From: Oscarella lobularis
Lineage: Eukaryota; Porifera; Homoscleromorpha; Homosclerophorida; Oscarellidae
Assembly: GCF_947507565.1 (NCBI RefSeq)
Contig: NC_089178.1
Location: 1,240,001-1,304,000 of the forward strand
Direction: 5' to 3'
Length of the DNA: 64,000 nt
A model generated the notes under the pieces. It was not told where the DNA came from. It was given only the letters and a program-made list of their open reading frames with translations, and made no database searches. Positions 29,477 to 42,217 of the stretch are shown piece by piece. The first letter of the stretch is position 1, and every line of letters starts with the position of its first letter. Both the position numbers and the translations under genes were made by a program.

Positions 29477-30115
29477 ATGAGCGACGATCTCGTCGTCGAG
29501 CGCGTCGACGACGATCTGGACGAGAATCCTCCAGCCGAAAATGAAGACGACGAAATCGGAGAGGCTTCGCCTCCTTCGCAAGGTCACTTCAACCGCGGCA
29601 AGTCGCATTTTTACCATGGTCACGTGCGACAGGAATTCCGCTATTGGATCGAAATGCTTTATCCGATTTGGAACAGCAAGCGAAGAGAGTTGCAGACGGC
29701 TTGGATTTGATGTTGGGAAATCTCACAAATTCACTTCATTACGTAATCTAAAAAGAGAATTAATTTAATAACTTATCTATTTATATTGATCATTTTCCCT
29801 GAACAGATGTCTGCGGTCGCCGTCCAATGCATCGATGCCTATCAGCAATCAGTAAACGAAGTGGGACAGGCAGTCGATCACGGCATGAAAGTGAAGAGGT
29901 ACACCCTCCCTATCACTTTGTTACTCTTTATTGTTTAGGCAATGTATGCGTTGATTGCAAAGTGCGAAGGAATTGCTTCAAAAATGGAACCTATTGAAAA
30001 ACTGGCGCAGCAAATGTATTAATATTAATAATAATAATAATAATAATAATAATCTTATCCTATTAGTCAAGACATCAAGCAGACACTGGATGTACTAGAA
30101 AGAGCATGCAAATGA
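29477..30115 (+). CDS. BORCS6: BORC complex subunit 6 (lyspersin)
   Basis: Subunit of BORC, which recruits Arl8 to lysosomes and drives their kinesin-dependent movement. Exons 29477-29582, 29633-29742, 29807-29890, 29939-30015 and 30067-30115 give 141 residues. The acidic N terminus MSDDLVVERVDDDLDENPP is followed by ALSDLEQQAKRVADGLDLML, AVAVQCIDAYQQSV, GMK|AMYALIAKCEGI and QDIKQTLDVLERACK, matching the C-terminal domain of human BORCS6 (DELEEKARRVSLGLDLMLG ... IKRTLDVLESICK). The donor AAA|GTGAAG keeps the frame; the nearby AGAG|GTACAC donor would break it. The protein is much shorter than human (about 357 residues) because the long N-terminal extension is missing. Confidence 0.92.
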
Positions 30116-30311
30116 AGGGAACCGCGTTTTTTTTAGATGATTGTATTATAATACTCATTGCATAATTTTGTGTCTGCACCAGTACGCTACCGGTCTTCAA
30201 GTATTAAAGTAGAGACAGTCAACAAGGTTTTCTCACACCAAAAAGATATGCAAAACACGGAAAAACTCAAAAATGACGTGACACCAAAGGGACGACAGAC
30301 AGCACGAGATC

Positions 30312-31203
<892 letters not shown>

Positions 31204-31575
31204 CGTCGGTCTGGAGAGAGAAAAGAGTGACGATCGCACGCCCAATTCCGCAAATTCCGCGAGAGGGGTCCCCGAAAGTTCGGCGACGGCTTAGACGGCT
31301 TTCTCGACGCTGTGTCGCGCAGCGAATCGATTGCGTATGACGCGTACGGGCTTACTTCGTCGGCTATTTGAGCGAAAACGACGCTGGGTGGGGCACCTTC
31401 GAAAATCGCACCTAATGCGCAGACTCGGCTTCTGTGGCCGGCGCACGGGCTAAAAATAGCACATGTGACAGTTTCTGCTGGCGCAGAACATTCTTTCTTA
31501 GACAAAACTCTTCACAAGCAACAACAAAAACAACGATGACGTCGCGCAGAGCGCAGCACAACAGTAAACGACTGC
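31204..31575. other. Interval between RAP1 start and the ependymin-related stop
   Basis: 372 bp holding the probable RAP1 promoter and 5' UTR. ORFs are present on both strands but none shows family similarity or good splice boundaries. Nothing else is seen. Confidence 0.4.
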
Positions 31576-32328
31576 CTAAGCCCCTGTGCATTGTGGGGGT
31601 GGGTCAAAAATGCTTGCATTTCTGATACCGGCAGTGATGTCATAGAATGACGTCACAACAGCATGATCGACGTCGTTTCCTCGAAGGACTTCCTTAACGG
31701 GAATGCAGTCCGGAACGGTGAAAGTTCCAATCCACGTCTCGGCTACAAATAAATACAATTTGTGTGTGCATGAAATTTTTTTGCTCACGTTGGGTTGGAA
31801 CTAGAATTCTGTCCGACCATTCCTGCACTTCGAGTTTGTTGCTACCGGCCCCTATAAAAAAGTCGCCTTCGAACGTCGCATTCGAGGGTATTCCGATGAG
31901 CCGGAAAGGAGCCGTGGGCGTGGTTTTCTGAAAAACGTCTCGTGACTTCGTATATTCAAACTTCGCGTCCCAATATCACCGTGCACGTCATGCTGGCCAA
32001 ATTCAATGTATAAACAACGTTCTTGCTGTAGATTGCCCATATCTCGTGGAACCTGCGCTCACACGTAATCGAAAGCGTCATCATCAATACGTCATCGCGT
32101 AATTATTTACTCTCGGCCGGGACGTACGGCGTTGATCTCTTCGCGAACGTGCATACGCTTGTTCGTCGCGTCGTAGCTCATGTTAAGCATGATATGCTCG
32201 CTCGCGTCGTAGTCGTATCGCGACGCGTGGCCTTCCCACTGTGCCGGGCTGTCGCACGGCGTCGCCGCCATCGCTACGAAGACGTGAGCAGATGCGACGG
32301 TCAGTATCAGTGCAAAAACGGCAGCCAT
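31576..32328 (-). CDS. Ependymin-related secreted protein
   Basis: Secreted glycoprotein of the ependymin/EPDR (MERP) family. MAAVFALILTVASAHVFVAM is a signal peptide, followed by CDSPAQWEGHASRYDYDASE and MLNMSYDATNKRMHVREEIN. The next exons read FHEIWAIYSKNVVYTLNLAS, then RLIGIPSNATFEGDFFIGAG, WSDRILVPTQ, AETWIGTFTVPDCIPVKEVL and SFYDITAGIRNASIFDPPPQ ending CTGA, with TAG at 31576-31578. The pattern W-EG, SYDAxNxR, K/N-VxYxxN, IPSNATFxG, GTFTxxxCIPV and SFYDIxxGI.N is diagnostic. Several NxS/T sites support secretion. The fold binds hydrophobic ligands in characterised members; the ligand here is unknown. GGCATGCGCG lies at 32404-32413, 76 bp upstream of the start. Confidence 0.9.
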
Positions 32329-32518
32329 GTCGATGAGAACAATGGAATGAACGCGGACTGGACTGAACAGACGCTAACTGGTTAGTGCACGTGCACAACA
32401 CGAGGCATGCGCGCTCCCTACGAATGAATTATCAATAATCAATCGTGAATTGTCCTCGTTCTCATCAGCTTTATCTATTTTTCTAAGGTACAGAGTCAAT
32501 ACACATTCACAACTATTT

Positions 32519-35500
32519 TTAACCAAAGAGCGAGCCTGATGGCACTGTAACCTGACTGAAATAGCCCAAGTGTAAGCTTGCGGATGATTCTTTTTCGTCA
32601 TCTGATTCGATGCTAGCCAATTTCGTCTGACCGATAATCTGCATCAAAAAAATCTAACCTAAACAAAATAATTTTTTTGAAACTTTTTACTGACGTCTTT
32701 CGCCGAAGATTTATTGACATCACCGCGAAGGCTCAAAAGAGAGAAGGCATGCTCTTGTCGCATATCAGGATGCTTGTTTGCCAGACCCTAGGGCAACGCA
32801 CATACTGTAGAAAAAGCCTTTGCGTGATGTTTGTACCTCCAACTCCAAAGGCAGAAGACTCGTATCTTTAATTTCTATGACTTCAGCCAAAATTTCAAGA
32901 ACAGAGCAAGCCTAGATTTAGATAGTGTTACGAGTCGAATAATAAGTCGTTTTAGGCCCGACTGACTGAAAGAGAAGAGTTTGGATCAAGATGGTGAAAT
33001 ATAGATGCGATTTGTTGGGCTTCTTTCTTAATTTTAATTCCAGCCTGTTTACGTTCTTCCTTCGATTTGAATCGCATTTTTCTGAAAGAACTTCTATATA
33101 GAGCAAAGGCGAAGAGAGAGAGAGAGAGACTTATAACGCACCTTTGCAACATCGCTCTTATGTACTCAACCAACAGCCGCTTTTGAGCCTTGCTTATCAT
33201 CAACTGATAAAGTCTACAAACCAAGAACTACTCCTCAAAGGTAGACCCCAGGCTTAACATACTCCGTTTTGAGATGCTTGAAGTCTTGAGCATAATCTTG
33301 CATTGTTACGTCAACGGTGCCCAGTACAGTGCTCGAAGTAAGCCTAAGAAAAAAAAAAACACTGCATAGAAGCGTCGTCTCTGTCTGCTGGCTTTCCGCT
33401 CACCATTTTTTCCCGAATAGCTCAGACAGATGACTCTCTAGATCGATATAGACGACGTCCAATAGAACGGAACAGCTAAATGAGCCGGTAGTCGCAGCGA
33501 CAATTGGGAGGAAAAGAGTTCTTCTTACGTGAGTTCAGCGATGGATGTGAAGCCGTCTGAGATGTCTTTGAAACGCCGCTCGAGCTTCGCTTCTTCGTCC
33601 CCACTGCAGTCAGAAGTGACGACGCGATACTAAACGAAGGCAAAAGTAGTGAGAATTAAAGCGTGGAACGTTTGGTGCAAGCGCGCCTTCATTTGTTCGG
33701 TAAATCGAGTACTCGAGTAGCAGTTATTCGCAACAGCAATCTACGCACAGAAGCGCGTAGAAGGACATTGAAAAAAAAGCGAGAGTTATTTATATATATG
33801 TACCATGTACTCGAAGTAAAATTCCGGCTTTCTTCTCTCGCTTTGAAGATAGGACGCTTTCACAGAGAGAACTTCCTCTATTGTGTGAATAGAAAACAAT
33901 CGTCTTCCCCTTCCCATTTGCTCCTATCTCACCCCTATACGTCGTCTGAAATGATTCTAGTACTTCAAAACAGACAGCGACTATCTGAACGCGTGCACAC
34001 ACAATGAGAGGGAAAAGAGACTTAGCTTGGGGAGGCACCCTATCCCACCTTTCTTTTCACTTCCGCTCCAACGCTCTCAGCAACACTCAACTTTAATTAA
34101 TAATGCAAAAATTATTAATCCCTCAGTGCGTGCGTGCCTCTTACGTTCTGATCTAGCATTTGGAATAAAAGCACGGCGACGGTCGTGTGATAATGCTGAT
34201 CGACGTCTGTATCCGGTTTGACGTCTCGCTGCCAGTCTTGAAGCTCCACGTCGATCATGCGCTCCGAGTACTCCGCCATCGTCTTGCGAGTCATTTCCGT
34301 ATAGCTGAGAGAAAGACGGTGAAGGGGGAGGAAAGGGAATGAGAAAAAAAGCGACTCAACTCTTTTTCGAGTGCTTGTATCACGTGACTTGATAGGAGAG
34401 GTTTGAATCGGTCTGTTTCGGCTTTTACATCAACGTCGATGCCTTGACTGGCCATGAAATCTCTGAGAAAACAAATCGTAAAAAATAAATTTATTTGATT
34501 AGCAGATACGGGTATGTTGATAGCCACGAAAGAAGCTGAATGATCTCGTTCGCTTCTCTATGCTGACTTGAAACATCTTCAAGCTTATATAGCAAATAAA
34601 AAATTCAGGATTTTTTTAGTAATGAAGTTGCCGCTTACCAAATTTTGAAGGCATCTGTGGTACATATCGACGTACAAATCAAAAATGTCATAGGACGGTG
34701 GAAAACAAGGAATGAAGAGCCTCTAAAAAGAAAAAGATTAAATAGAAATAATATAGATTATATATATAAACCTTGACAGTGGTCAAATCATCCACAATAA
34801 TTCGTTTCACTCTTTCTAAATACACAGCTAGCCAGATGGTGTCGTCAGTTTGCGGTTGCTGACTCTCAAACCTAGAGAAAAGCCATATCGTACATATATA
34901 TCTATCTGTATATATTAATCACCGTTCGACTGTTGCTTTTTCCAGCGTATCTAAACACTTTTTGCGCCATCGCTTCGGTCGTCCGGGTGGCAGGAATCCC
35001 GTCTGTTTTTCTCTATCTAAAGCCTTTTTGTCTGACCTTTTAACAATTGAAAAAGAAGCTTTTTCGTTTTCTTTGCGTGCTTTACTTTTCCTCTCGTTCG
35101 ATAACGCGCAGCGCTGTCACGAGCTGAGTTGGATCGCTTTGTACGACATTTAGAGCCCGTTGCAATATAAACCATAAGTGATTAGCAAGCTTGTCCTAAA
35201 AGAATCACGTAGAAAAAAAAACAGACATAGGCTCTTCTTTCTTACGGATATCTCCATCACATTAATAAAGTAATGATTCACTGGCTATTCCGTGAAACAA
35301 TAATTCAAGACAAAAATAAAAAAGAGAAATAATTCTCACGTGTTTTGAGTCGATTCTTTCCGACGTCGTCCGATGAAGTTGCAGAAGCAAATCATCTCTC
35401 GTCGTCTCGAGTTCCATTAACCTAAAATTAATTAATTAATTAATTGATTAATTAATTAATAGTCTCTACACTTTTTTCTCACCTCTTGTGGGCCTCCAAT

Positions 35501-36146
35501 ACTTGACCGTTATCTATCATAGCATCCGTTTCGACGACGGTTTCCGGGACACGAACAATGTGTTTCAAATTGTCGCAGGCCGCTTCCAATTGATTGTGAT
35601 GACGACTGACGTCCTGAATGATACCGATGTCGTTCTTCAGATCGTCGACCACAGTGCTATGGCTATGAATTTCAGCCATGCTACGCAGGCAGAGAAATAA
35701 AGAGAAACTTCCTTGGAAGAAGATTAAGAGTGGTCTGCACCTGTCTCGAACTTCCTGGATTTCTTGAGTCGCACTAATTAAAACGCACACTGAAAAATTT
35801 TTAAATTTATTTGTCTCGTTGATTGTACCCGGCAAGTTTTACGAGTCCTGTTCTAACGTCTTCTAACTGGCTTTGAACTGATGTCTTTAGCTGGGCTTCT
35901 ATTCCGCCCTTTTTCGTCGAATGAGAAGCGGTTTATCGAGTGTTCCTATTCTAAGTCGTCTCCTACGTTTCTTCTTATGATTGTACGTCGATATTGATCC
36001 ACTTTTTCCAGTTCTTCTACTTTCTATTGCAAAAGAACGTCGTGAAATTCGACGAAGGGGTAGAGCTGCGAACGGACCCCGAAATTCCGAGCAACTTGCT
36101 TCGCTGCCGCTTCGGAAAGGTTCTCTTCGCTCATGGAAAGTGCCAT
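32519..36146 (-). CDS. EXOC3: Exocyst complex component 3 (Sec6)
   Basis: Subunit of the octameric exocyst that tethers secretory vesicles to the plasma membrane. It is a many-exon minus-strand gene. The start is [20 protein letters not shown] (a second Met four residues later is equally possible), then [53 protein letters not shown] and [20 protein letters not shown]. Further on come [12 protein letters not shown]-type, [17 protein letters not shown]-like and [20 protein letters not shown] blocks, and near the end [18 protein letters not shown]. The C terminus [15 protein letters not shown] parallels the human VPSLNVAKLL. These match human EXOC3 in order. It sits tail-to-head with the NuMA-like gene, 251 bp downstream of that gene's stop. 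Confidence 0.92.
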
Positions 36147-36396
36147 GGCGCTCGCGGAGTTCGCAATGATGCCCCAACCAGCGAAGTTTCAAAGGGAGTC
36201 CGGGAGTAAGAATGCGTTGCGTAGTCCCGGAAGAAAGCCCGCCAAATATGCAAACAAATATTTCTAAAGAGAAACTATCGACTAAGTGCGTGCAAAAAAA
36301 TGTTCGACTGTGTCAATTTCTACTGTCTAACCATCTACCAACAACGAAATGACAATAAACAAACGAACGTTTAGAGAGGGGGAAAAATCGCCTAAT

Positions 36397-39300
36397 CTAT
36401 TTCGTAGGATTTCCGAGAGAAGAAAGAGGCTTTCTTTTCGCGGCACTCTCCTCCCTTTTCCTGTCCTTACTCGCCGCCATTCTTTCCTGCAGTCGCTTCG
36501 GCATTTTGCCCATCCGTTTGTCGCTCACCGGCACGCTGAACGACGTCGATCCGGCGGCGGCGGAAGCCTGCGAGGAGGCGGGACCGTGTTGAGCCATGTC
36601 CTCCACCGTAAACGTAGATCTGCGTGGATTCGTTGCATTGAGATCGGTGTGCTGCCTCAGTCCTGCCGTCCGACTTGGCCGCTGTTGAGCGTCGGTCAAT
36701 TGAGACACGTTTTGCTGAGTGCACGTCTGCGTCTCGATGGGATACGACGACTGGAGATGCGGCAATGCACGAGCGTTTCTCCGCTGCAATTCCAGGATTC
36801 GCCTATCGAGATTTTTGTCGACGTCGTCGTCAGTAGTAGCTCCCGTCGCCGCCGTTGCCGTCACCGTCGCCGCCAACGATGCTCTTCCAGACGTAAACGT
36901 TTCTCTTCTGAATTCATCAGAAGACGGAGCGAGTGAAAATCTTCCGAACGACGCTTCGGTCGTCTCCGCGACGCCGCCGTCCCTGTTATATTGCCTCAGC
37001 TGTCTCGACGCGGTGTCGAGCTGAACTTGAAGCGATCGGCACTCGACCTCGAGATTCTTCACTTTGAATTTCTCGGCGTCGAGAGCGATCGAAATTCTGC
37101 TGTGCTGCTCCTGCTCCTTTCTCACGGCGGCTTCGAGCCGTTCGTTCGCCGCGGCGCGACACTCGACTAATTCTCTTTCCAGCAATACCGTCTTCTCCGT
37201 TTCGTCAGCGACGCGACCCTCGAGTAGCGAATTCAACTCCAAACTCTTCTCTAGATGTCTGTTGAGACTCTGCAAGTCCTTCTGCATCGATTGGACGTCT
37301 TTTTCCGCCTTTTCGCAACGCTCCTGGTGCCCGTCGTCGGCCTTTTTCAGCGCATCGATCGTCTCGCAATACGACGCTTTTCGAGCAGAGAACGATGCAA
37401 TGTGATCGGCCTGCTTTTTGACGAGTTCTTCCACTTCCGCCAGTTTCTCTGACCGACTTGCAAGCTCAGCGTTTCTTGCCTTCAAATTCTCCGTGTCATT
37501 CTCTTCCAATTTCGCCTTCAGCTCGGCAATTTCATCCTTTGATTGTCGAAGTTTTTCCTCGAAGTCGTCTTCTTTTTCATTAAGATTTGATTTGAGCGAT
37601 TCAATTCTCGTTTCCCATTCGCCGACTAGTGCCGATTTTTCGTCGGTCCACTCTGACAGGAGAGACTCGCGCGCGGTCTGACTTGCTTTCAATTCATCGT
37701 CTTTTGACGTAAGGTTAGATTCCAAATCGCTGACTTTTAATTCCAATTGGCTGACCAGCGTCTCCATCTCTTTCTGATCACGATCCTTTGCGTCCAAATT
37801 CAACTTCAGCTCTTCTTTCTCGTCGTTCCATTGCAATGCTGCGGCTTCGTGAGCTGCTTTGGCCGTCTCTAATTCATCCTGGCTTGCCTTGAGATCGCGA
37901 GATAGAGACTCGGCTTCTTCTTCCTTTGCCTCAAGATTCGACTTGAGTGATTCGATTCTAGCCTCCCATTCGTCAATCAGCGATGATTTCTCGTGAATCA
38001 TCGTCTCCTTCTCTTTCTGACTGGCCAAGAGAGACTCAATCTCTTCATTCTTAGCGTCCAAGTTCAACTTCAGCTCTTCTTTCTCGTCATTCCATTGCAA
38101 TGTTGTGGCTTCGTGAGTTGCTTTGGCCGTCTCCAATTCATCCTGGCTTGTCTTGAGATCGCGAGATAGAGACTCGGCTTCTTCTTTCTTTGCGTCAAGA
38201 TTCAACTTGAGTGATTCGATTCTAGCCTCCCATTCGTCAATCAGCGATGATTTCTCGTCAGTCCACTCTGACAAAAAGACCTGGTGAGCGTCTTGGCTTG
38301 CTTTCAGTTCATCCTTCTTTGATGCAAGATCAATTTCCAAAGCGTCGAGTTTCTCGTGGATCATCGTCTCCTTCTCTTTCTGACTGGCCAAGAGAGACTC
38401 AATCTCTTCATTCTTAGCGTCCAAATTCAACTTCAGCTCTTCTTTCTCGTCGTTCCATTGCAACGCTGTGGCTTCATGAGCTGCTTTTGCCGCCTCCAAT
38501 TCATCCTGGCTTGCCTTGAGGTCGCGCGATAAAGACTCAGCTTCTTCTTCTTTTGCATCAAGACTTGACTTGAGGGATTCAATTCTAGCCTCCCATTCGT
38601 CAATCAGTGACGATTTCTCGTCAGTCCAATCTGAGAGATGGACCTGGTGAGCGTCTTGGCTTGCTTTCAGCTCATCCTTCTTTAATGCAAGATCAATTTG
38701 CAAAGAGTCGAGTTTCTCGTGCAAGTGATTGATCATCGTCTCTTTCTCTTTCTGATTGGCCAAGAGAGACTCAATCTCTTCATTCTTAGCGTCCAAATTC
38801 AACCTCAGCTCGTCCATTTCGGCTTTCCACGTAGATTTCTCGTCGTTCCATTGAGATTCCAGGGCTTCACGAGCTGTTTTCGCCGCCTCCAATTCATTTT
38901 CTCGCATCAAAACAGCAGCTTCCAAACTAGAGACCTTTTCCTCAAACTGGCTCGCCAGTTTCTCCTTCTCCTCTTTCAATTCGTCGTATTCTTTCTCTAG
39001 CACTTCTATCTGTTCTTGGAACCCAGTGACCTCGACGCTCAACTCTCGCACCTTCTCGTCAGCCGCCTTTCTGCACTTCAGCACGTCGTCCAATCGATCC
39101 TTATCCTCGTACAACTTCCCCAGCAGCGATTTCGCCTCAATATCGTCGCATCCAAGCGTATTTGCAACCAATTTCAGCGTTCTTTCTTTCTCCCGACATT
39201 CTGCGCCAATATTGTCCAATTCGTGGCAAAGCTGATTCGTCTGCTTCTCAGTTTCCGCCTCTCTCTGACCTGCCTCTTCAAGCGTCGTTCTTAATTCCTG

Positions 39301-42098
39301 AATCTGTTCGTCTGCTTCCTTCATCTTTTTCATCAAGTGGTTCAGTTCATCGGTCAATTCCTGCACGTTGCCTTGCGTTGATTCCAGTAGCGACTCCTTT
39401 TGGGCGAGATTCTGTTTATAGAGAGCGGTTTGTTCGGCGAGAGCGTCAAGACTCTCTTCCTTTTGTGCCAATGCCGCTTGAAGATCGTCCCGTTCATTTG
39501 CCAATGAAGTATTGAGAGCAGAAGCTTCTTCCTTGTCTGACGTAACTGCCTTCAACTGAGACAAACATTCGTCGTACTTTCCTTTCAAACTAAACAAAGA
39601 GGATTAAAAAAATCAAAGTTCATTCTCTCTTTCCACTAACCTGGCAATCTCGCTCTTCAATTCTTTCTTCTCCTCTTCAATTCTCTCTATTCTCGCCGAA
39701 TAATCTTCCTCTATTCTCTTCCTGTTCTCCTCTTCTCTCTCAAGCGCCCAAACTTGCTGCTGAATTGCACTCCTCATCTCAACTTCCTTCACCATTAGCG
39801 TTGATACGCTCTCTTCCAACGACCTCTTCGTCACTTCTAAAGCGCTTCGTTCCGCCGTCCACCTTTCTTCGTTGCACGCCAACTCAGCTCGCAACTCTGC
39901 GCACTTCTCTTCCAGCTTTGAAAGATTTTCTCGCAATGCTTCTGCCTCCTCTTTTCCTTTGAGTTGCTCCGCCTCCAGTGTAATTCGATGGTTGTATTCT
40001 TCGTTTTTCAAAGCAATTTGAGCTTCGTGGCGTTGCGTCTTGAGCAGTTCCACTTCGTGTTCGAGTGACGCAACGGTTTGGGAGGCCGTCTTCAAGGAGT
40101 AATTCAATTCTCCAATTTCTCGAATATACTCAGACTCTTTCTCCTAAAGAAACATTGAAGAGGAACGGGTTGAAACCCGAAAGTACGCACTTTGAGTGTT
40201 GACGCTATGATGTCAGCATTTCTAAAGTGCTGTTTGACGTCCTTCAGATCCTCCAATTCCTTCTGCATTTGCTCATTCTCTGCCTCCAATCTCATCATTT
40301 TTGACACGTCCGACATCACGAGAGACAAACTCTCACCCGCTGAATTTTAAAATTAAAACGAACGTGTATTTTTTCTTACGGTATTTATTACCTTGAGGTT
40401 TTGCTTCTAGTTGAAGATGAAGTCCATGCAGCTCAACCTCTTTCGCCTGAACGTCTTCGACGAGTCGTCGCCTTTCTGCAATCCACGCTTCCTTCTCTTG
40501 CCCAGCCTCGTTCATCTTCTGTTCCAACAGCTCTTTGGTTGACTTAAGTTCACCCTGCATTCTCTGCTTTTTCAATCGAGCGTCCAACAATTCGCGATTG
40601 ACAGCGTCTAGTTGTCCTTGCCAGTAGTTATCATACTAGAAAAACATCATGAATATTTTTATTTTTGGATATTGATCCATTTTCATGCCTCTTCTTTTTT
40701 ATTTGCTATTTCGCGTTGCAGTGCCGAAACTTCCGCCCGGTATTCAGTCACTTCATTCTTATACTTTTCCATGTTTCTAATCTCGAGCTGAAGCCTAGTG
40801 GAATGAAAATTAATATTCGCTCTAGCCGAGATTAATTAAATACGAAATTGCCTTTCAATATGTTTTTCCATGTATTTAGTTGACTGCTCTAATGGCTCTA
40901 GTTCTTCCAATCGATCTTCGAGATGTTTTATTTCGTCGACTTTCTTCTGGAGTTCTCGGCACAAGCGATCTTCACAAAGAGAGTGAAAAAAGGTATTTGC
41001 CATTTTTGAATGACTGACTTTTTTCTCTGCACTCTTCTTCTTTCTCCATTAATCGTTTATTAAACTCGTCAATGTCTTCGTTCCTCACTTCGACTTCGTG
41101 TTTCAAACGCTTTACATCGCGTTCGAGCTTCTTAACGCGAGACTAAAACAAAAAGAAAAAAAAATAATTTTCGCTATTGAAACCAACTCAAACTCACTTC
41201 ATCTCGAAGATATGCCCCAGTGCAAGCAGGAGACGCCAGCCAACCGTGCAGAGCAGGAGACATCATAGGAGTAGCAGCAAAAGTTCTCCGAACAGGAGTA
41301 GGAGTCACACATTCAGTAAATAATTGAACTAATTTCAATACCGCAAATAAAAATTTATTAGATGAGGATTATAATGTAAGTGTACCTGGTTCAATGTCAT
41401 CTTGATATACTTTGACGTCGGGTAGATGAAAAATTCCTCTTTCCAAACACCCATCTTGAATTTGTCTTTTCCCGCCGACAATCAGCTGCATGAGCCCGTG
41501 TTGGATCTCTTCGTCCATTTTCAACATATCATCCACGAAAACTTTGTTTTTTTCGCTATCCGTTGCCCACAGTAACAGCAGAAGAACCAGCTAAAGAATA
41601 ATTAATTAATTAATTAATTAATTAAAATCAAGTGATATTTTATTATACTTTCGCGATTTCTTCGTCGTTTCGATTTTTGATTTCGTCGAGATTCAGGAAG
41701 GAAGATAAGTCGACGCCTTCGTGATGTGCTAAAGTGATCGATTCGTCTCGGTTCGTCGCGCGTCTATTGTCGATCGCCTTACTTTGAAGTGACTTGAAGA
41801 CGAAATCGACGTTTTCGGATTCTGGCGGAAAAGTCGTCGACAGACTGGAATCACTTGAGCACTTATGATAAATAGACTCCTTTTTTTAATGCTTTCTTAC
41901 ATCGACTGGATGATTCGGATCAGTTCGCGCCCCGACGCGAGCTGTCGAAGCGTTTTCGCTTCGCCGCCGAACGAATTGACCTAAAAACACTATTTCGTGA
42001 GCCGATTCCGAGCACAAAGGAAGTCTTACCCAGTCTACCAAGGGTTTCGATTGTCGGGCATCGACTAGGCGCAGCGATATCGGCCTATCTTGCTGCAT
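36397..42098 (-). CDS. NUMA1: NuMA-like Hook-domain coiled-coil protein
   Basis: Large coiled-coil protein (about 1,700 residues) with an N-terminal Hook-type domain: MQQDRPISLRLVDARQSKPL, then VDWVNSFGGEAKTLRQLASG, ELIRIIQSM, EEIAKLVLLLLLWATDSEKN and MDEEIQHGLMQLIVGGKRQI. A Ser/Pro linker (TPTPVRRTFAATPMMSPALH) is followed by continuous coiled coil over about 41160-37000, including a single 3.2-kb final exon. The tail is Ser/Arg-rich and basic (NPRRSTFTVEDMA, KMPKRLQERMAASKDRKR), as expected for a nuclear or microtubule-binding end. The Hook domain with LxxWVNS and the long coil resemble NuMA, the dynein-adaptor organiser of spindle poles. Other Hook-domain proteins (CCDC88, HOOK) are alternatives, so orthology is probable but not certain. 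Confidence 0.65.
37780..38900 (-). repeat. Near-identical internal coiled-coil repeats in the NuMA-like gene
   Basis: A block encoding LQWNDEKEELKLNLDAK, EIESLLASQKEKETM, DEWEARIESLK and ESLSRDLKASQDELE recurs at least three times. At DNA level the anchor GCTTTGGCCGTCTC or a close variant occurs near 37855, 38120 and 38480, with copy spacings of about 264 and 360 bp (88 and 120 codons, in frame). The high nucleotide identity implies recent duplication or gene conversion. Confidence 0.8.
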
Positions 42099-42217
42099 AC
42101 TTGCTCTTTGCGGTTCTTTGCAGACTTTTGAAGAGACGCATGCGCAATGTGCCAACGGTCTGGAGAAGAGCAAGCGTCCCGGATAATTTTGTAGCTGTTT
42201 CTCGTCTTTGCCCAACT
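42099..42217. promoter_or_regulatory. Divergent promoter NuMA-like/GFOD with NRF1-like palindrome
   Basis: 119 bp between the start codons. It contains CGCATGCGCA at 42137-42146, a core NRF1-type palindrome. GFOD also has an in-frame upstream ATG here (42139), so the 5' boundary on that side is not fixed. Confidence 0.5.

Noticed and set aside
29880-29940. Apparent frame break in BORCS6 at AGAG|GTACAC
   Set aside because: The upstream donor AAA|GTGAAG gives phase 0 and the residues expected from the family.
36349-39515. Several long plus-strand ORFs (up to 195 codons)
   Set aside because: They are antisense shadows of the NuMA-like coiled-coil exon, caused by its biased codon use.
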